Assembly (NCBI RefSeq): GCF_020880995.1
Contig: NZ_JAJISD010000011.1
Span: 124,001-188,000, forward strand
From: Reyranella aquatilis
Lineage (GTDB): Bacteria; Pseudomonadota; Alphaproteobacteria; Reyranellales; Reyranellaceae
Reading direction: 5' to 3'
Length of the DNA: 64,000 nucleotides
Shown here: positions 42,684 through 50,387 of the stretch, one piece after another
How the letters are laid out: every line of letters begins with the position of its first letter
How positions within the stretch are numbered: position 1 is the stretch's first letter
Program-made: the position numbers and the translations under genes
Notes under the pieces: model-generated
What the model was told of the DNA's origin: nothing
The model's input: the letters and a program-made list of their open reading frames with translations, nothing else
The model's database searches: none

Positions 42684-43133
42684 TTGAATCGATTCCTGAG
42701 CAAGGACTTCTTGTCCGGGCTGATGTTCATCGGCTTTGGACTGATTGCCCTGTATTTCGGGCAAAAACTCGCACTCGGCACACCGGTTCGCATGGGACCG
42801 GGTTATGTACCACGCATGCTTTCCCTGACGCTGATCGGCCTGGGAGCGCTGGTTTGCATCATCGCGATCGTGAGCGGCAGCGAGCCGGTCGAGCGACCGA
42901 AATGGAAGCCGATCACCCTGGTGACGCTTGGCATCGTCTGCTTCGCCCTGCTCTTCGAGCGCGCCGGACTGATCCCCGCCCTCGTCGTGCTGATCATGAT
43001 CGCCTCGCTGGCCGGCGAGGAGTTCAAGCTCACCGAGGTCATCGGCAACATCGTCGTCCTCTCCGTGCTGTGCACGCTCGTCTTCAAGGTCGGGCTCGGC
43101 ATGAACATCTACATCCTGCGCGGAGTCTGGTGA
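42684..43133 (+). CDS. tctB: tripartite tricarboxylate transporter small membrane subunit
   Basis: The 149-residue protein has four hydrophobic segments: LSGLMFIGFGLIALYFG, MLSLTLIGLGALVCIIAI, ITLVTLGIVCFALLF and LIPALVVLIMIASL. This is the TctB fold. The TTG start at 42684 is preceded by GGGGAGG. Its stop lies one base before the tctA ATG. With TctA it forms the membrane part of a tripartite carboxylate carrier; no TctC receptor gene follows, so a receptor from elsewhere must serve it. Confidence 0.9.
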   Translation: MNRFLSKDFLSGLMFIGFGLIALYFGQKLALGTPVRMGPGYVPRMLSLTLIGLGALVCIIAIVSGSEPVERPKWKPITLVTLGIVCFALLFERAGLIPALVVLIMIASLAGEEFKLTEVIGNIVVLSVLCTLVFKVGLGMNIYILRGVW

Positions 43134-43134
43134 G

Positions 43135-44637
43135 ATGGAACTGCTCGACAATCTCTCGCTGGGCTTCAGCGTCGCCTTCACCTTCCAGAACCTGACCTAC
43201 GCGCTGCTGGGCTGTCTGCTCGGCACGCTGATCGGCGTTCTGCCCGGCATCGGCCCGGTGGCCACCATCGCCATGCTGCTGCCGATCACCTTCCACCTGC
43301 CGCCGACCGCCTCGCTGATCATGCTCGCCGGCATCTACTACGGCGCTGCCTATGGCGGTTCGACGACGTCGATCCTGGTCAACCTGCCGGGCGAGGCGTC
43401 GTCGGTCGTCACCTGTCTCGACGGCTACCAGATGGCTCGAAACGGGCGTGCCGGTGCGGCGCTCTCGATCTCCGCCGTCGGCTCGTTCTTCGCCGGCACC
43501 GTCGGCACGCTCATCATCGTGCTCTTCGCCGAGCCGCTGACGCGAATGGCGCAGAAGTTCGGCCCGGCCGACTATTGCTCGCTGATGGCGCTCGGCCTCG
43601 TCGCGGCGGTTATCCTGGCCAGCGGTTCGGTGACCAAGGCGATCGCGATGGTGTTCCTCGGCCTGCTGTTCGGTCTGGTGGGCACCGACGTCAACACCGG
43701 CGCCCAGCGCTTCACCTTCGACATTCCGGAGCTGAGCGACGGCATCGACTTCGCGCCGATCGCCATGGGCCTGTTCGGCATCGCCGAGATCGTGGTGAAC
43801 CTCGAACGGCATCTCACCCGAACCGGCGGCACCATCAAGGTGACGTCGTTGTGGCCGACGATGGACGAGGTCCGGCGGGCCGTCCCCGCGGCCCTGCGCG
43901 GTACCCTTCTCGGCTCGGCGCTCGGCGTTCTGCCGGGCGGCGGTCCGACCCTGGGTGCCTTCTCGGCCTACACGCTCGAGAAGAAGATCTCGAAGAACCC
44001 CGGCCAGTTCGGCAAAGGTGCGGTCGAAGGCGTCGCCGCGCCCGAGGCGGCCAACAATGCCGCCGCCCAGACCTCGTTCATCCCGATGCTGACGCTGGGC
44101 ATTCCGTCCAACGCCGTCATGGCGCTGATGGTCGGCGCCATGATCATCCAGGGCATCCAGCCGGGGCCCGAGGTCATGACCAAAAAGCCGGACCTGTTCT
44201 GGGGCATGATCGCCTCGATGTGGATCGGCAATGCCATGCTGGTCATCATCAACCTGCCGATGATCGGCATCTGGGTGAAGCTGTTGACGGTGCCATACCG
44301 CTTCCTGGCGCCGGCCATCCTGCTCTTCTGCTGCATCGGCGCCTACAGCCTGCAGAACAGTACCTTCCACGTTATGCAGGTCGCGGTCTTCGGCATCCTG
44401 GGCTACGTCTTCGTGAAGCTGGGTTGCGAGGGTGCGCCGTTCCTGCTGGGTCTGGTTCTCGGACCGCAGATGGAAGAATACTTCCGGCGCGCCATGCTGC
44501 TCTCGCGCGGCGATCCCATGGTGTTCCTGCAGCGGCCGATCAGCCTTGGACTGCTCGTCACGACGGCGCTCCTGCTCCTCCTGATGGCCTTGCCCAGCTT
44601 CAAAAAGGCGCGCAAGGAAGCATTCGTGGAAGAGTGA
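43135..44637 (+). CDS. tctA: tripartite tricarboxylate transporter large membrane subunit
   Basis: The 500-residue protein has about twelve membrane segments and the TctA motifs: GVLPGIGPVATIAMLLPITF, YGGSTTSILVNLPGEASSVV, GLLFGLVGTDVNTGAQRFTF and LGVLPGGGPTLGAFSAYTLE. It moves citrate-like or other carboxylates with sodium or protons. The next genes on the strand are an HMG-CoA-lyase-like enzyme, a cupin and a CaiB CoA-transferase, which suggests that the imported acid is activated to CoA and cleaved. Confidence 0.93.
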   Translation: MELLDNLSLGFSVAFTFQNLTYALLGCLLGTLIGVLPGIGPVATIAMLLPITFHLPPTASLIMLAGIYYGAAYGGSTTSILVNLPGEASSVVTCLDGYQMARNGRAGAALSISAVGSFFAGTVGTLIIVLFAEPLTRMAQKFGPADYCSLMALGLVAAVILASGSVTKAIAMVFLGLLFGLVGTDVNTGAQRFTFDIPELSDGIDFAPIAMGLFGIAEIVVNLERHLTRTGGTIKVTSLWPTMDEVRRAVPAALRGTLLGSALGVLPGGGPTLGAFSAYTLEKKISKNPGQFGKGAVEGVAAPEAANNAAAQTSFIPMLTLGIPSNAVMALMVGAMIIQGIQPGPEVMTKKPDLFWGMIASMWIGNAMLVIINLPMIGIWVKLLTVPYRFLAPAILLFCCIGAYSLQNSTFHVMQVAVFGILGYVFVKLGCEGAPFLLGLVLGPQMEEYFRRAMLLSRGDPMVFLQRPISLGLLVTTALLLLLMALPSFKKARKEAFVEE

Positions 44638-44674
44638 GGGCTGACGCCCTCCTCCAAGAATCCGGAGGAAGACC

Positions 44675-45631
44675 ATGTCGGACCTGCCCAAGCGAGTGAC
44701 GATCAACGAGGAGGGTCCTCGCGAGGGCTTCCAGTCCGAGAAGAAGATGATCCCGGTGGCCGACAAGGTCCGCCTCATCGAGGCGCTTGCGGACACCGGG
44801 TTGAAGCACATCGCTTGCGTCTCGTACGTCAATCCGAAGCGCGTGCCGACGATGGCCGACGCCGAGGAAGTCGCGGCGAAAATCAACCTCAAACCCGGCG
44901 TGCAATACAGCGCGCTGTGGCTGAACCAGCAGGGCCTCGAGCGCGCGCTCCGGGGCCCTCTGCATGTCGACGGCGGCGTCCGCGTCACCGCCTCCGACAC
45001 CTTCTCCCGCAAGAACATCGGCAAGTCGGTCGCCGACGCCATGGTCGAGCAGCGCATGTCGCTCAAGACCTTCAAGGATCGCGGCATGCCCGTTGAGTGG
45101 GGCACCATCCTGGGCGCGTTCGGCTGCAACTACGAAGGTGAGCTCTCCACGGACCTCATCCTGCAGCGCGTGCAACTCGCGCTCGACGAGGCCGAACTGG
45201 CGGGCTTCAAGCTCAAGGGCATCAAGCTCACCGACGCGATGGGCTGGGCCACGCCCGCCTCCGTCGAGCGGCTGATCGGCGCCGTGCGCTCGAAGTGGCC
45301 CGATCTCGAGATCTCGCTCCATCTCCACGACACGCGTGGCACTGGCGCCGCGGCGGCCTATGCCGGCCTGCGCATGGGCGTGACCAAATTCGACGCCTCA
45401 GTTGCCGGGCTGGGAGGCTGCCCCTTTGCCGCGACCGACGGCGCGGCCGGCAACATCTGCACCGAGGACTTCGCCTTCATGTGCGAGGAAATGGGTGTCG
45501 AGACCGGCCTCGATATCGAGCGCCTGATCGACGTCGCGAAGCTCGCCGAGGAAATCGTCGGCCGTCCCCTGCCCGGCCATCTCATGCGCGGCGGCACGCT
45601 GAATGCCGCCCGACGCAAGGTCGCCGCATGA
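44675..45631 (+). CDS. HMG-CoA lyase-like (HMGL) aldolase
   Basis: The 318-residue TIM-barrel enzyme has metal and base residues: NEEGPREGFQSEKK (Arg16, Glu17), HLHDTRG (His216, His218) and VAGLGGCPFAATDGAAGN with the catalytic Cys249. Most HMG-CoA lyases have Asp at the metal-ligand position where Glu17 sits. The likely reaction is retro-aldol cleavage of a 3-hydroxyacyl-CoA (HMG-CoA to acetyl-CoA and acetoacetate, or citramalyl-CoA). It follows tctA by 37 bp and its stop overlaps the cupin start. The CaiB gene farther on could make the CoA ester. Confidence 0.85.
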   Translation: MSDLPKRVTINEEGPREGFQSEKKMIPVADKVRLIEALADTGLKHIACVSYVNPKRVPTMADAEEVAAKINLKPGVQYSALWLNQQGLERALRGPLHVDGGVRVTASDTFSRKNIGKSVADAMVEQRMSLKTFKDRGMPVEWGTILGAFGCNYEGELSTDLILQRVQLALDEAELAGFKLKGIKLTDAMGWATPASVERLIGAVRSKWPDLEISLHLHDTRGTGAAAAYAGLRMGVTKFDASVAGLGGCPFAATDGAAGNICTEDFAFMCEEMGVETGLDIERLIDVAKLAEEIVGRPLPGHLMRGGTLNAARRKVAA

Positions 45632-45984
45632 ACGCCGAGACGCTGGCGGGCACGGTCCCCGACTCGACCTATGTCGACGTCAGGGATGTGCCGTGGCAGC
45701 CGACGCGCTTCCCGGGAATCGAGTGGAAGATCCTGATGGAGCAGAAGGAGACCGGGCTCTCGACGGTTCTGATGCGCTGGGCACCCGGCGCCCGCCTGCC
45801 GCAGCACGAGCACGTGGCGATCGAGCAGACCTACGTGCTCGAAGGGTCCTTCGCCGATCACGCGGGCGTCTGCCGCGCCGGCAACTATGTCTGGCGACGA
45901 GCGGGCAGTCGCCATGAGGCCTGGACCGACGAGGGCTGCCTGATGCTGGCGGTCTTCCTGAAGCCCAACACCTTCTTCGACTGA
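45628..45984 (+). CDS. cupin-domain protein
   Basis: The 118-residue protein is a single cupin with motif 1 LPQHEHVAIEQTYVLEGSF and motif 2 GNYVWRRAGSRHEAW, containing metal-binding His residues. The start overlaps the upstream lyase stop (ATGA). The fold resembles small ChrR-like or dioxygenase cupins; the function is not set by the sequence. Coupling implies a role with the lyase, for example a sensor or an isomerase of an intermediate. Confidence 0.8.
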   Translation: MNAETLAGTVPDSTYVDVRDVPWQPTRFPGIEWKILMEQKETGLSTVLMRWAPGARLPQHEHVAIEQTYVLEGSFADHAGVCRAGNYVWRRAGSRHEAWTDEGCLMLAVFLKPNTFFD

Positions 45985-46099
45985 GTGCGGACCGCCGGCT
46001 TTCCCGGCGGCCGACACGAATAGAACCGCCCGGCGACCTCTGCTAATGCTCCGTCGCAGCCGGCCCGTTCATGGCCGGCGCGAGGGAGGATAGGGTCAC

Positions 46100-47284
46100 A
46101 TGTCAGGCGTTCTCGAAGGCATCCGCGTACTCGATTTCGGCCGCTACATCGCAGGTCCGTTCTGCGGCACCATGCTGGCCGACCTGGGCGCCGAGGTGAT
46201 CCGCGTCGAGAAGCTCGAGGGCAGCGAGGATCGCTGGGTGACCCCGGTCGTCGAGGGTGGCGAAGGCGCGATGTTCCTCCAGATGGGCCGCAACAAGCTC
46301 GGCCTCACCCTCAACCCGATGAAGCCCGAGGGCCGGGAGATCGTGAAGAAGCTGGTCGCCACGGCGGACGTGGTGATCGCCAACCTTCCCTACGAAGACC
46401 TGCAGAAGATGGGCATCGACTACGAGACCATCTCGGCCATCAATCCGCGCATCATCCTGGCGACGACCTCGACCTTCGGTTCGGAGGGTCCATACAAAAC
46501 CCGCGTCGGCTTCGACACGATCGGCCAGGCGATGTCCGGCGCGATGTACCTCTCAGGCGACGGCGAGACGCCGACGCGCATGAACGCGCCCTTCGTCGAC
46601 TTCGGAACGGCCCTCCTCAACACAGTGGGCGTGCTCGCGGCCCTGATGGATCGGGCGAAGAGTGGCAAGGGCCAGAAGGTCGAGACCGCCCTGCTGCGCA
46701 CGGCCATCAACATCACCAACGGCCATCTGATCGAGCAGGCGATGCTCGACCTGAACCGCATCGCCACCCTCAACAGGGGCTTCACCGCGGGCCCGTCCGA
46801 CACCTTCAAGTGCAAGGACGGCTGGATCTACGCCATGACCATTGGCCAGCCGCTGTTCGTGCGCTGGTGTAAGCTGATGGGCGACGAGACGCTGGCGGCC
46901 GATCCGCGCTTCAAGGACGATCTGGCCCGCGGGGACAACGGTGAGGCGCTGTCGGCCATCATGCAGAAGTGGTGCGACACGCGCACGGTCGCCGAGGCGC
47001 TGGCCGCGCTGGAGGCCAACCGCATTCCGGCCGGCCCGGTCTACACCCCGCAGCAGACGCTGGACGACAAGCACGTCCAGGAAGCGAAGTTCTTCCATCC
47101 GATGGAGTATCCGGGCGCCAAAATGGCCGTCCCCGTGCTACAGGAGCCGGTTAAGCTCTCCCGCACGCCCCTGACCATCCGCCGCCGGGCGCCCCAGCTC
47201 GGCGAGCACACGGAACAAATCTTGCAGGAACTGGGGTACGATAAGGCCGTTATCGCCAAGCTTAAGGCCGATCGGGTCGTCTGA
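46100..47284 (+). CDS. CaiB/BaiF family III CoA-transferase
   Basis: The 394-residue protein opens VLDFGRYIAGPFCGTMLADLG, with AEVIRVEKLEG and DFGTALLNTVGVLAALMD. It has the family III fold of succinyl-CoA:acid CoA-transferases such as mammalian SUGCT, which makes HMG-CoA from 3-hydroxy-3-methylglutarate. The start lies 115 bp after the cupin gene. With TctAB and the lyase it could support uptake, activation and cleavage of a branched hydroxy-dicarboxylate. Carnitine- or formyl-CoA transferase roles are also possible. Confidence 0.87.
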   Translation: MSGVLEGIRVLDFGRYIAGPFCGTMLADLGAEVIRVEKLEGSEDRWVTPVVEGGEGAMFLQMGRNKLGLTLNPMKPEGREIVKKLVATADVVIANLPYEDLQKMGIDYETISAINPRIILATTSTFGSEGPYKTRVGFDTIGQAMSGAMYLSGDGETPTRMNAPFVDFGTALLNTVGVLAALMDRAKSGKGQKVETALLRTAINITNGHLIEQAMLDLNRIATLNRGFTAGPSDTFKCKDGWIYAMTIGQPLFVRWCKLMGDETLAADPRFKDDLARGDNGEALSAIMQKWCDTRTVAEALAALEANRIPAGPVYTPQQTLDDKHVQEAKFFHPMEYPGAKMAVPVLQEPVKLSRTPLTIRRRAPQLGEHTEQILQELGYDKAVIAKLKADRVV

Positions 47285-47333
47285 CAGGGCATCCGTCGGC
47301 CGCGCCGTGCGTATAAGGACCAGGAGTCACCCG

Positions 47334-48032
47334 ATGAAACGCCGACTGATCCTTGCATTGATGCTCATGGGCTGCGGCTCGGCCGCCGCCCAGGCCACCG
47401 CCGACTTCCCCTATGGCCAGAGCCATGTTTTCGCCGCATTCCGAAATGGCGAGCGTATCGGCACGCACACGCTCACCTTCCAGCAGAACGGCGACAAGCG
47501 TACGGTCACGACCTCGATCGATTTCGCGGTCAAGGCGCTCGGCCTCACGATGTATCGCTACATGCATCGCGGCCAGGAGGTCTGGAACGGCAATACCTTC
47601 GAATCGATCGCCACCCAGACCGACGACAATGGCACCAAGTACACGCTCAAGGCGCGCAAGGACGGGACGGGCGTGGCGGTCGTGCGCGAAGGCAGCCTGC
47701 CCAAGCTGACGGCGAGCGACGTCGGCTTCCAGCAGGGAACGCCGAACCAGGCGACGCTGCCGCCGACCACCCTTCCCTCGACGCACTGGAACCTTAACCA
47801 GGTCAAGCAGTCCGCGATGCTCAACTCGCAGAACGGCACCTTGGCCAAGGTCCAGATCACCCCGCGGGGACGCGAGACGATCAAGACAGCGAACGGCACG
47901 CTGGAAGCCACCCGGTACACCTACACCGGGGACGTCCAGATGGATCAGTGGTTCGACGACCGCGGCCGCTGGGTGAAGTCCGCTTTCAAGGCTTCCGACG
48001 GATCGACGATCGAGTACATACTGCAGGAATGA
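47334..48032 (+). CDS. secreted DUF6134-like protein
   Basis: The 232-residue protein has a signal peptide (residues 1-21, ending AAA) and a beta-rich domain: HVFAAFRNGERIGTHTLTFQ, TVTTSIDFAVKALGLTMYRY and ETIKTANGTLEATRYTYTGD. This resembles the DUF6134 (outer-membrane or periplasmic, DUF3108-like) families. ATG 47334 has AGGAG seven bases upstream. Its stop overlaps the next gene by four bases, so three genes (47334-49269) form a coupled unit. Confidence 0.7.
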   Translation: MKRRLILALMLMGCGSAAAQATADFPYGQSHVFAAFRNGERIGTHTLTFQQNGDKRTVTTSIDFAVKALGLTMYRYMHRGQEVWNGNTFESIATQTDDNGTKYTLKARKDGTGVAVVREGSLPKLTASDVGFQQGTPNQATLPPTTLPSTHWNLNQVKQSAMLNSQNGTLAKVQITPRGRETIKTANGTLEATRYTYTGDVQMDQWFDDRGRWVKSAFKASDGSTIEYILQE

Positions 48033-48412
48033 TCCCTGCAGATTGTTTCGCAAGACTTCCCGAACTCCTCGCCGGCGATGCCGACCTTGTGAGACGCGGC
48101 CGCTGGCTCGACGTGGAGTGCCGTATCGAGATCGGGTCTGAGCCATTCCACCTCAGCCTTCGCCAGGGCGCGCTTGCCGCGCTGGAGCGGGGTCCACGGC
48201 TGATGAAATCGACGTCCTTCACCGTTCGCGGCACCGATGAGGCTTGGCGCAGGCACTGGCGTCGCATGCCCGAACCGGGGTGGCACGACCTGTTCGCCCT
48301 CACCAAGCGCGGCGCCGCCTCGATGGAAGGCGACCTGCGCCCCCTTCTGCAGAACCTACAGTTTTTCAAGGACCTGCTGGCCCTGCCCCGCCGTCTGCCG
48401 GAGACCAACTGA
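48029..48412 (+). CDS. small protein with SCP2-like features, unknown function
   Basis: The 127-residue soluble protein starts MIPADCFARLPELLAGDADL and contains LDVECRIEIGSEPFHLSLRQ and FTVRGTDEAWRRHWRRMPEP, with a C-terminal helix. The pattern resembles SCP2-like sterol-binding modules found next to ring-cleavage hydrolases. This assignment is uncertain. ATGA overlaps couple it to the DUF6134-like gene before and TGATG to the hydrolase after. Confidence 0.55.
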   Translation: MIPADCFARLPELLAGDADLVRRGRWLDVECRIEIGSEPFHLSLRQGALAALERGPRLMKSTSFTVRGTDEAWRRHWRRMPEPGWHDLFALTKRGAASMEGDLRPLLQNLQFFKDLLALPRRLPETN

Positions 48413-49269
48413 TGGCGCCCGTTCTCGATCCCATGATCGGCCGCTACGTGCGGCTCGACATCGACGGCACGCCGCATCGTATTTACTTCGAGGAAGCCGG
48501 ACAGGGCATTCCCCTCGTCTGCCTGCACACGGCCGGCGCCGACAATCGCCAGTTCCGCCATCTGCTGGCCGACCCCGAGATCACGAGCCGCTATCGCGTG
48601 CTGGCCTTCGACCTGCCTTGGCACGGCAAGTCGACGCCGCCCGATGGCTGGGAGAAGACCGAGTACCGGCTGACCACGGCTTCCTACACCGCCGCCATCC
48701 GGGCTTTCTGTCAGGCCATGGAGTTGGAAAAGCCGGTGGTGATGGGCTGCTCGATCGGCGGCCGCATCGTGCTCAATCTCGCCATCGCCCATGCCGCCGA
48801 GTTCCGTGCCTTGGTGGCGCTTGAGGCGGCCGACTTCCAGCAGCCCTGGTACGACACGTCGTGGCTGCATCGCCCCGACGTCCATGGTGGCGAGGTCTGC
48901 GCCGCGCTCATCTCGGGGCTGATCGCGCCGCAGAGCCCGCCGGTGAGCCGCCACGAGACGCTCTGGATGTACATGCAGGGCGGCCCCGGCATCTTCAAGG
49001 GCGATCTCTACTTCTATCGCGTCGACGGCGACCTGCGGGAGAAGGTCAAGACGATCGACACCGGCATCTGCCCGCTCTACCTGCTGACTGGCGAGTACGA
49101 CTTCTCCTGCACGGCCGAGGATACGCTGCGAACCGCAGCGCAGATCCCGGGTGCCCAGGTCCAGGTGATGAAGGAACTCGGCCATTTCCCGATGAGCGAG
49201 AATCCGGCGAAGTTCAGTGAATACATCCTGCCGGTGCTGGAGAAGATCGCGACGGGCTCAGGACGATAG
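48412..49269 (+). CDS. alpha/beta hydrolase
   Basis: The 285-residue enzyme has the alpha/beta hydrolase fold: oxyanion HTAGADNRQF, nucleophile elbow MGCSIGGRI (Ser in GCSIG), an acid position in LTGEYDFSC and a histidine in ELGHFPMSENP. It acts on an ester, lactone or C-C bond of unknown type. The first base of its start is shared with the preceding stop (TGATG), so it is translated with the SCP2-like gene. The last gene of the unit. Confidence 0.87.
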   Translation: MAPVLDPMIGRYVRLDIDGTPHRIYFEEAGQGIPLVCLHTAGADNRQFRHLLADPEITSRYRVLAFDLPWHGKSTPPDGWEKTEYRLTTASYTAAIRAFCQAMELEKPVVMGCSIGGRIVLNLAIAHAAEFRALVALEAADFQQPWYDTSWLHRPDVHGGEVCAALISGLIAPQSPPVSRHETLWMYMQGGPGIFKGDLYFYRVDGDLREKVKTIDTGICPLYLLTGEYDFSCTAEDTLRTAAQIPGAQVQVMKELGHFPMSENPAKFSEYILPVLEKIATGSGR

Positions 49270-49276
49270 AGAATCC

Positions 49277-49909
49277 TTACGTCCTGCCGTCGAACGCCAG
49301 CCGAGTCGCCAGACCTGCGAAGATCGCGCCGAGGAAATACTGCGACAGGCGGCGGAAGCGGCCCTGTCCCGCGAACAGACGGCCGAGGCGACTAGCCCCT
49401 AGGATCACCGCGCCGTTCACAATCACGCCGATCGCATTCAGCACGGTCGCCAGAACCAGAACCTGCACCGCCACGGAGCCCGCTTCCGGCTGCACGAACT
49501 GCGGAAACAGCGCGAGCACGAACAGCGCCATCTTCGGATTGAGCAGGTTGGTGAGCAGTCCCTGCCGGAACATCGTGCCGGCAGCAGGACGCGTCGCACC
49601 GGCCTCGGGTGCCGCCGTCACGACGCCGGACCGCACGGTCGCCCACGCGAGATAGAGAAGATAGGCCGCACCGGCATAGCGCACCGCGTCGTAGGCAACC
49701 GGCACGATCAGAAAGAGCTGCGACAGGCCGAAAGCTGCCGCAAGAGCGTGACAGTAGGTGCCGGCCTGGATGCCGGCCAGGGTGGCGAAGCCCGCCGCCC
49801 TGCCCTGGCTCGCGCTGCGCGAGGCGATCAGCAGCATGTCGGGGCCCGGCGTCAGAGTGAGCGCGAGCGCCGCCACGGCGAACAGGGCCAGGGTCGAGAG
49901 GTCGACCAT
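49277..49909 (-). CDS. LysE/RhtB-family exporter
   Basis: The 210-residue protein has about six membrane segments with the LysE motif ALTLTPGPDMLLIASRS near residue 18 and a GLLTNLLNPKMALFVLALF segment. The family exports amino acids or other small amines. Its start shares a base with the stop of the DUF3237 gene (TGATG). It ends 7 bp before the convergent hydrolase stop. Confidence 0.9.
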   Translation of the reverse strand: MVDLSTLALFAVAALALTLTPGPDMLLIASRSASQGRAAGFATLAGIQAGTYCHALAAAFGLSQLFLIVPVAYDAVRYAGAAYLLYLAWATVRSGVVTAAPEAGATRPAAGTMFRQGLLTNLLNPKMALFVLALFPQFVQPEAGSVAVQVLVLATVLNAIGVIVNGAVILGASRLGRLFAGQGRFRRLSQYFLGAIFAGLATRLAFDGRT

Positions 49910-50379
49910 CAGAGGATCTGGAAGACCTCGTAGACCGGGCCGGCCGGCTCGCGGCGGCCGGTCGAGACGCAGACGATGCGATTGAGGAAGCGGTACTTCT
50001 CCGAGGCCGTCTCGAACCACGGCGTGGCGCGGAAGTAGTACTGGCTGGGATCGACCTTCTCGCCCTTGTTGAGCTGCTCGATCACCCAAGCCGGCCCGTG
50101 CCGCATGCCGCGATAGCTCATGTAGACGAGATGCCCGTCGTCGGTCTTGAGCGTCAGCCGCACGTCAAGCTGCAGTATGCCGTCGCGGCGCTGCAGCAGC
50201 CAGTCGCCAGCCGGCGCCGGCAGCACCGTGCCGCGCAGTTCCTCGCCCTCGAAGGTGCCGCCCGTGACCGTCGCGATGCGGCGGCGGCCGTAGGGCGTCT
50301 CCCCGACATCGGTGAAGTTCGGATCGACCTGGAGGGTCAGCGTGAAGAGATGGGCTGAACGCAGGGTGGGTTCGGTCAT
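49909..50379 (-). CDS. DUF3237 family protein
   Basis: The 156-residue beta-rich protein contains HLFTLTLQVDPNFTDVGETP, GRRRIATVTGGTFEGEELRG, GDWLLQRRDGILQLDVRLTL and YRFLNRIVCVSTGRREPAGP, the DUF3237 signature. The family is common in aromatic and fatty-acid degradation loci and has no proven activity. It is the second gene of a unit that starts with an acyl-CoA synthetase 8 bp upstream. It is coupled to LysE. Confidence 0.83.
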   Translation of the reverse strand: MTEPTLRSAHLFTLTLQVDPNFTDVGETPYGRRRIATVTGGTFEGEELRGTVLPAPAGDWLLQRRDGILQLDVRLTLKTDDGHLVYMSYRGMRHGPAWVIEQLNKGEKVDPSQYYFRATPWFETASEKYRFLNRIVCVSTGRREPAGPVYEVFQIL

Positions 50380-50387
50380 GCTGTTCC

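Noticed and set aside
43084..45129. 681-codon minus-strand frame over tctA and the lyase gene
   Set aside because: It is antisense to two well-identified genes, has low-complexity charged composition and no motif, so it is a shadow of codon bias.
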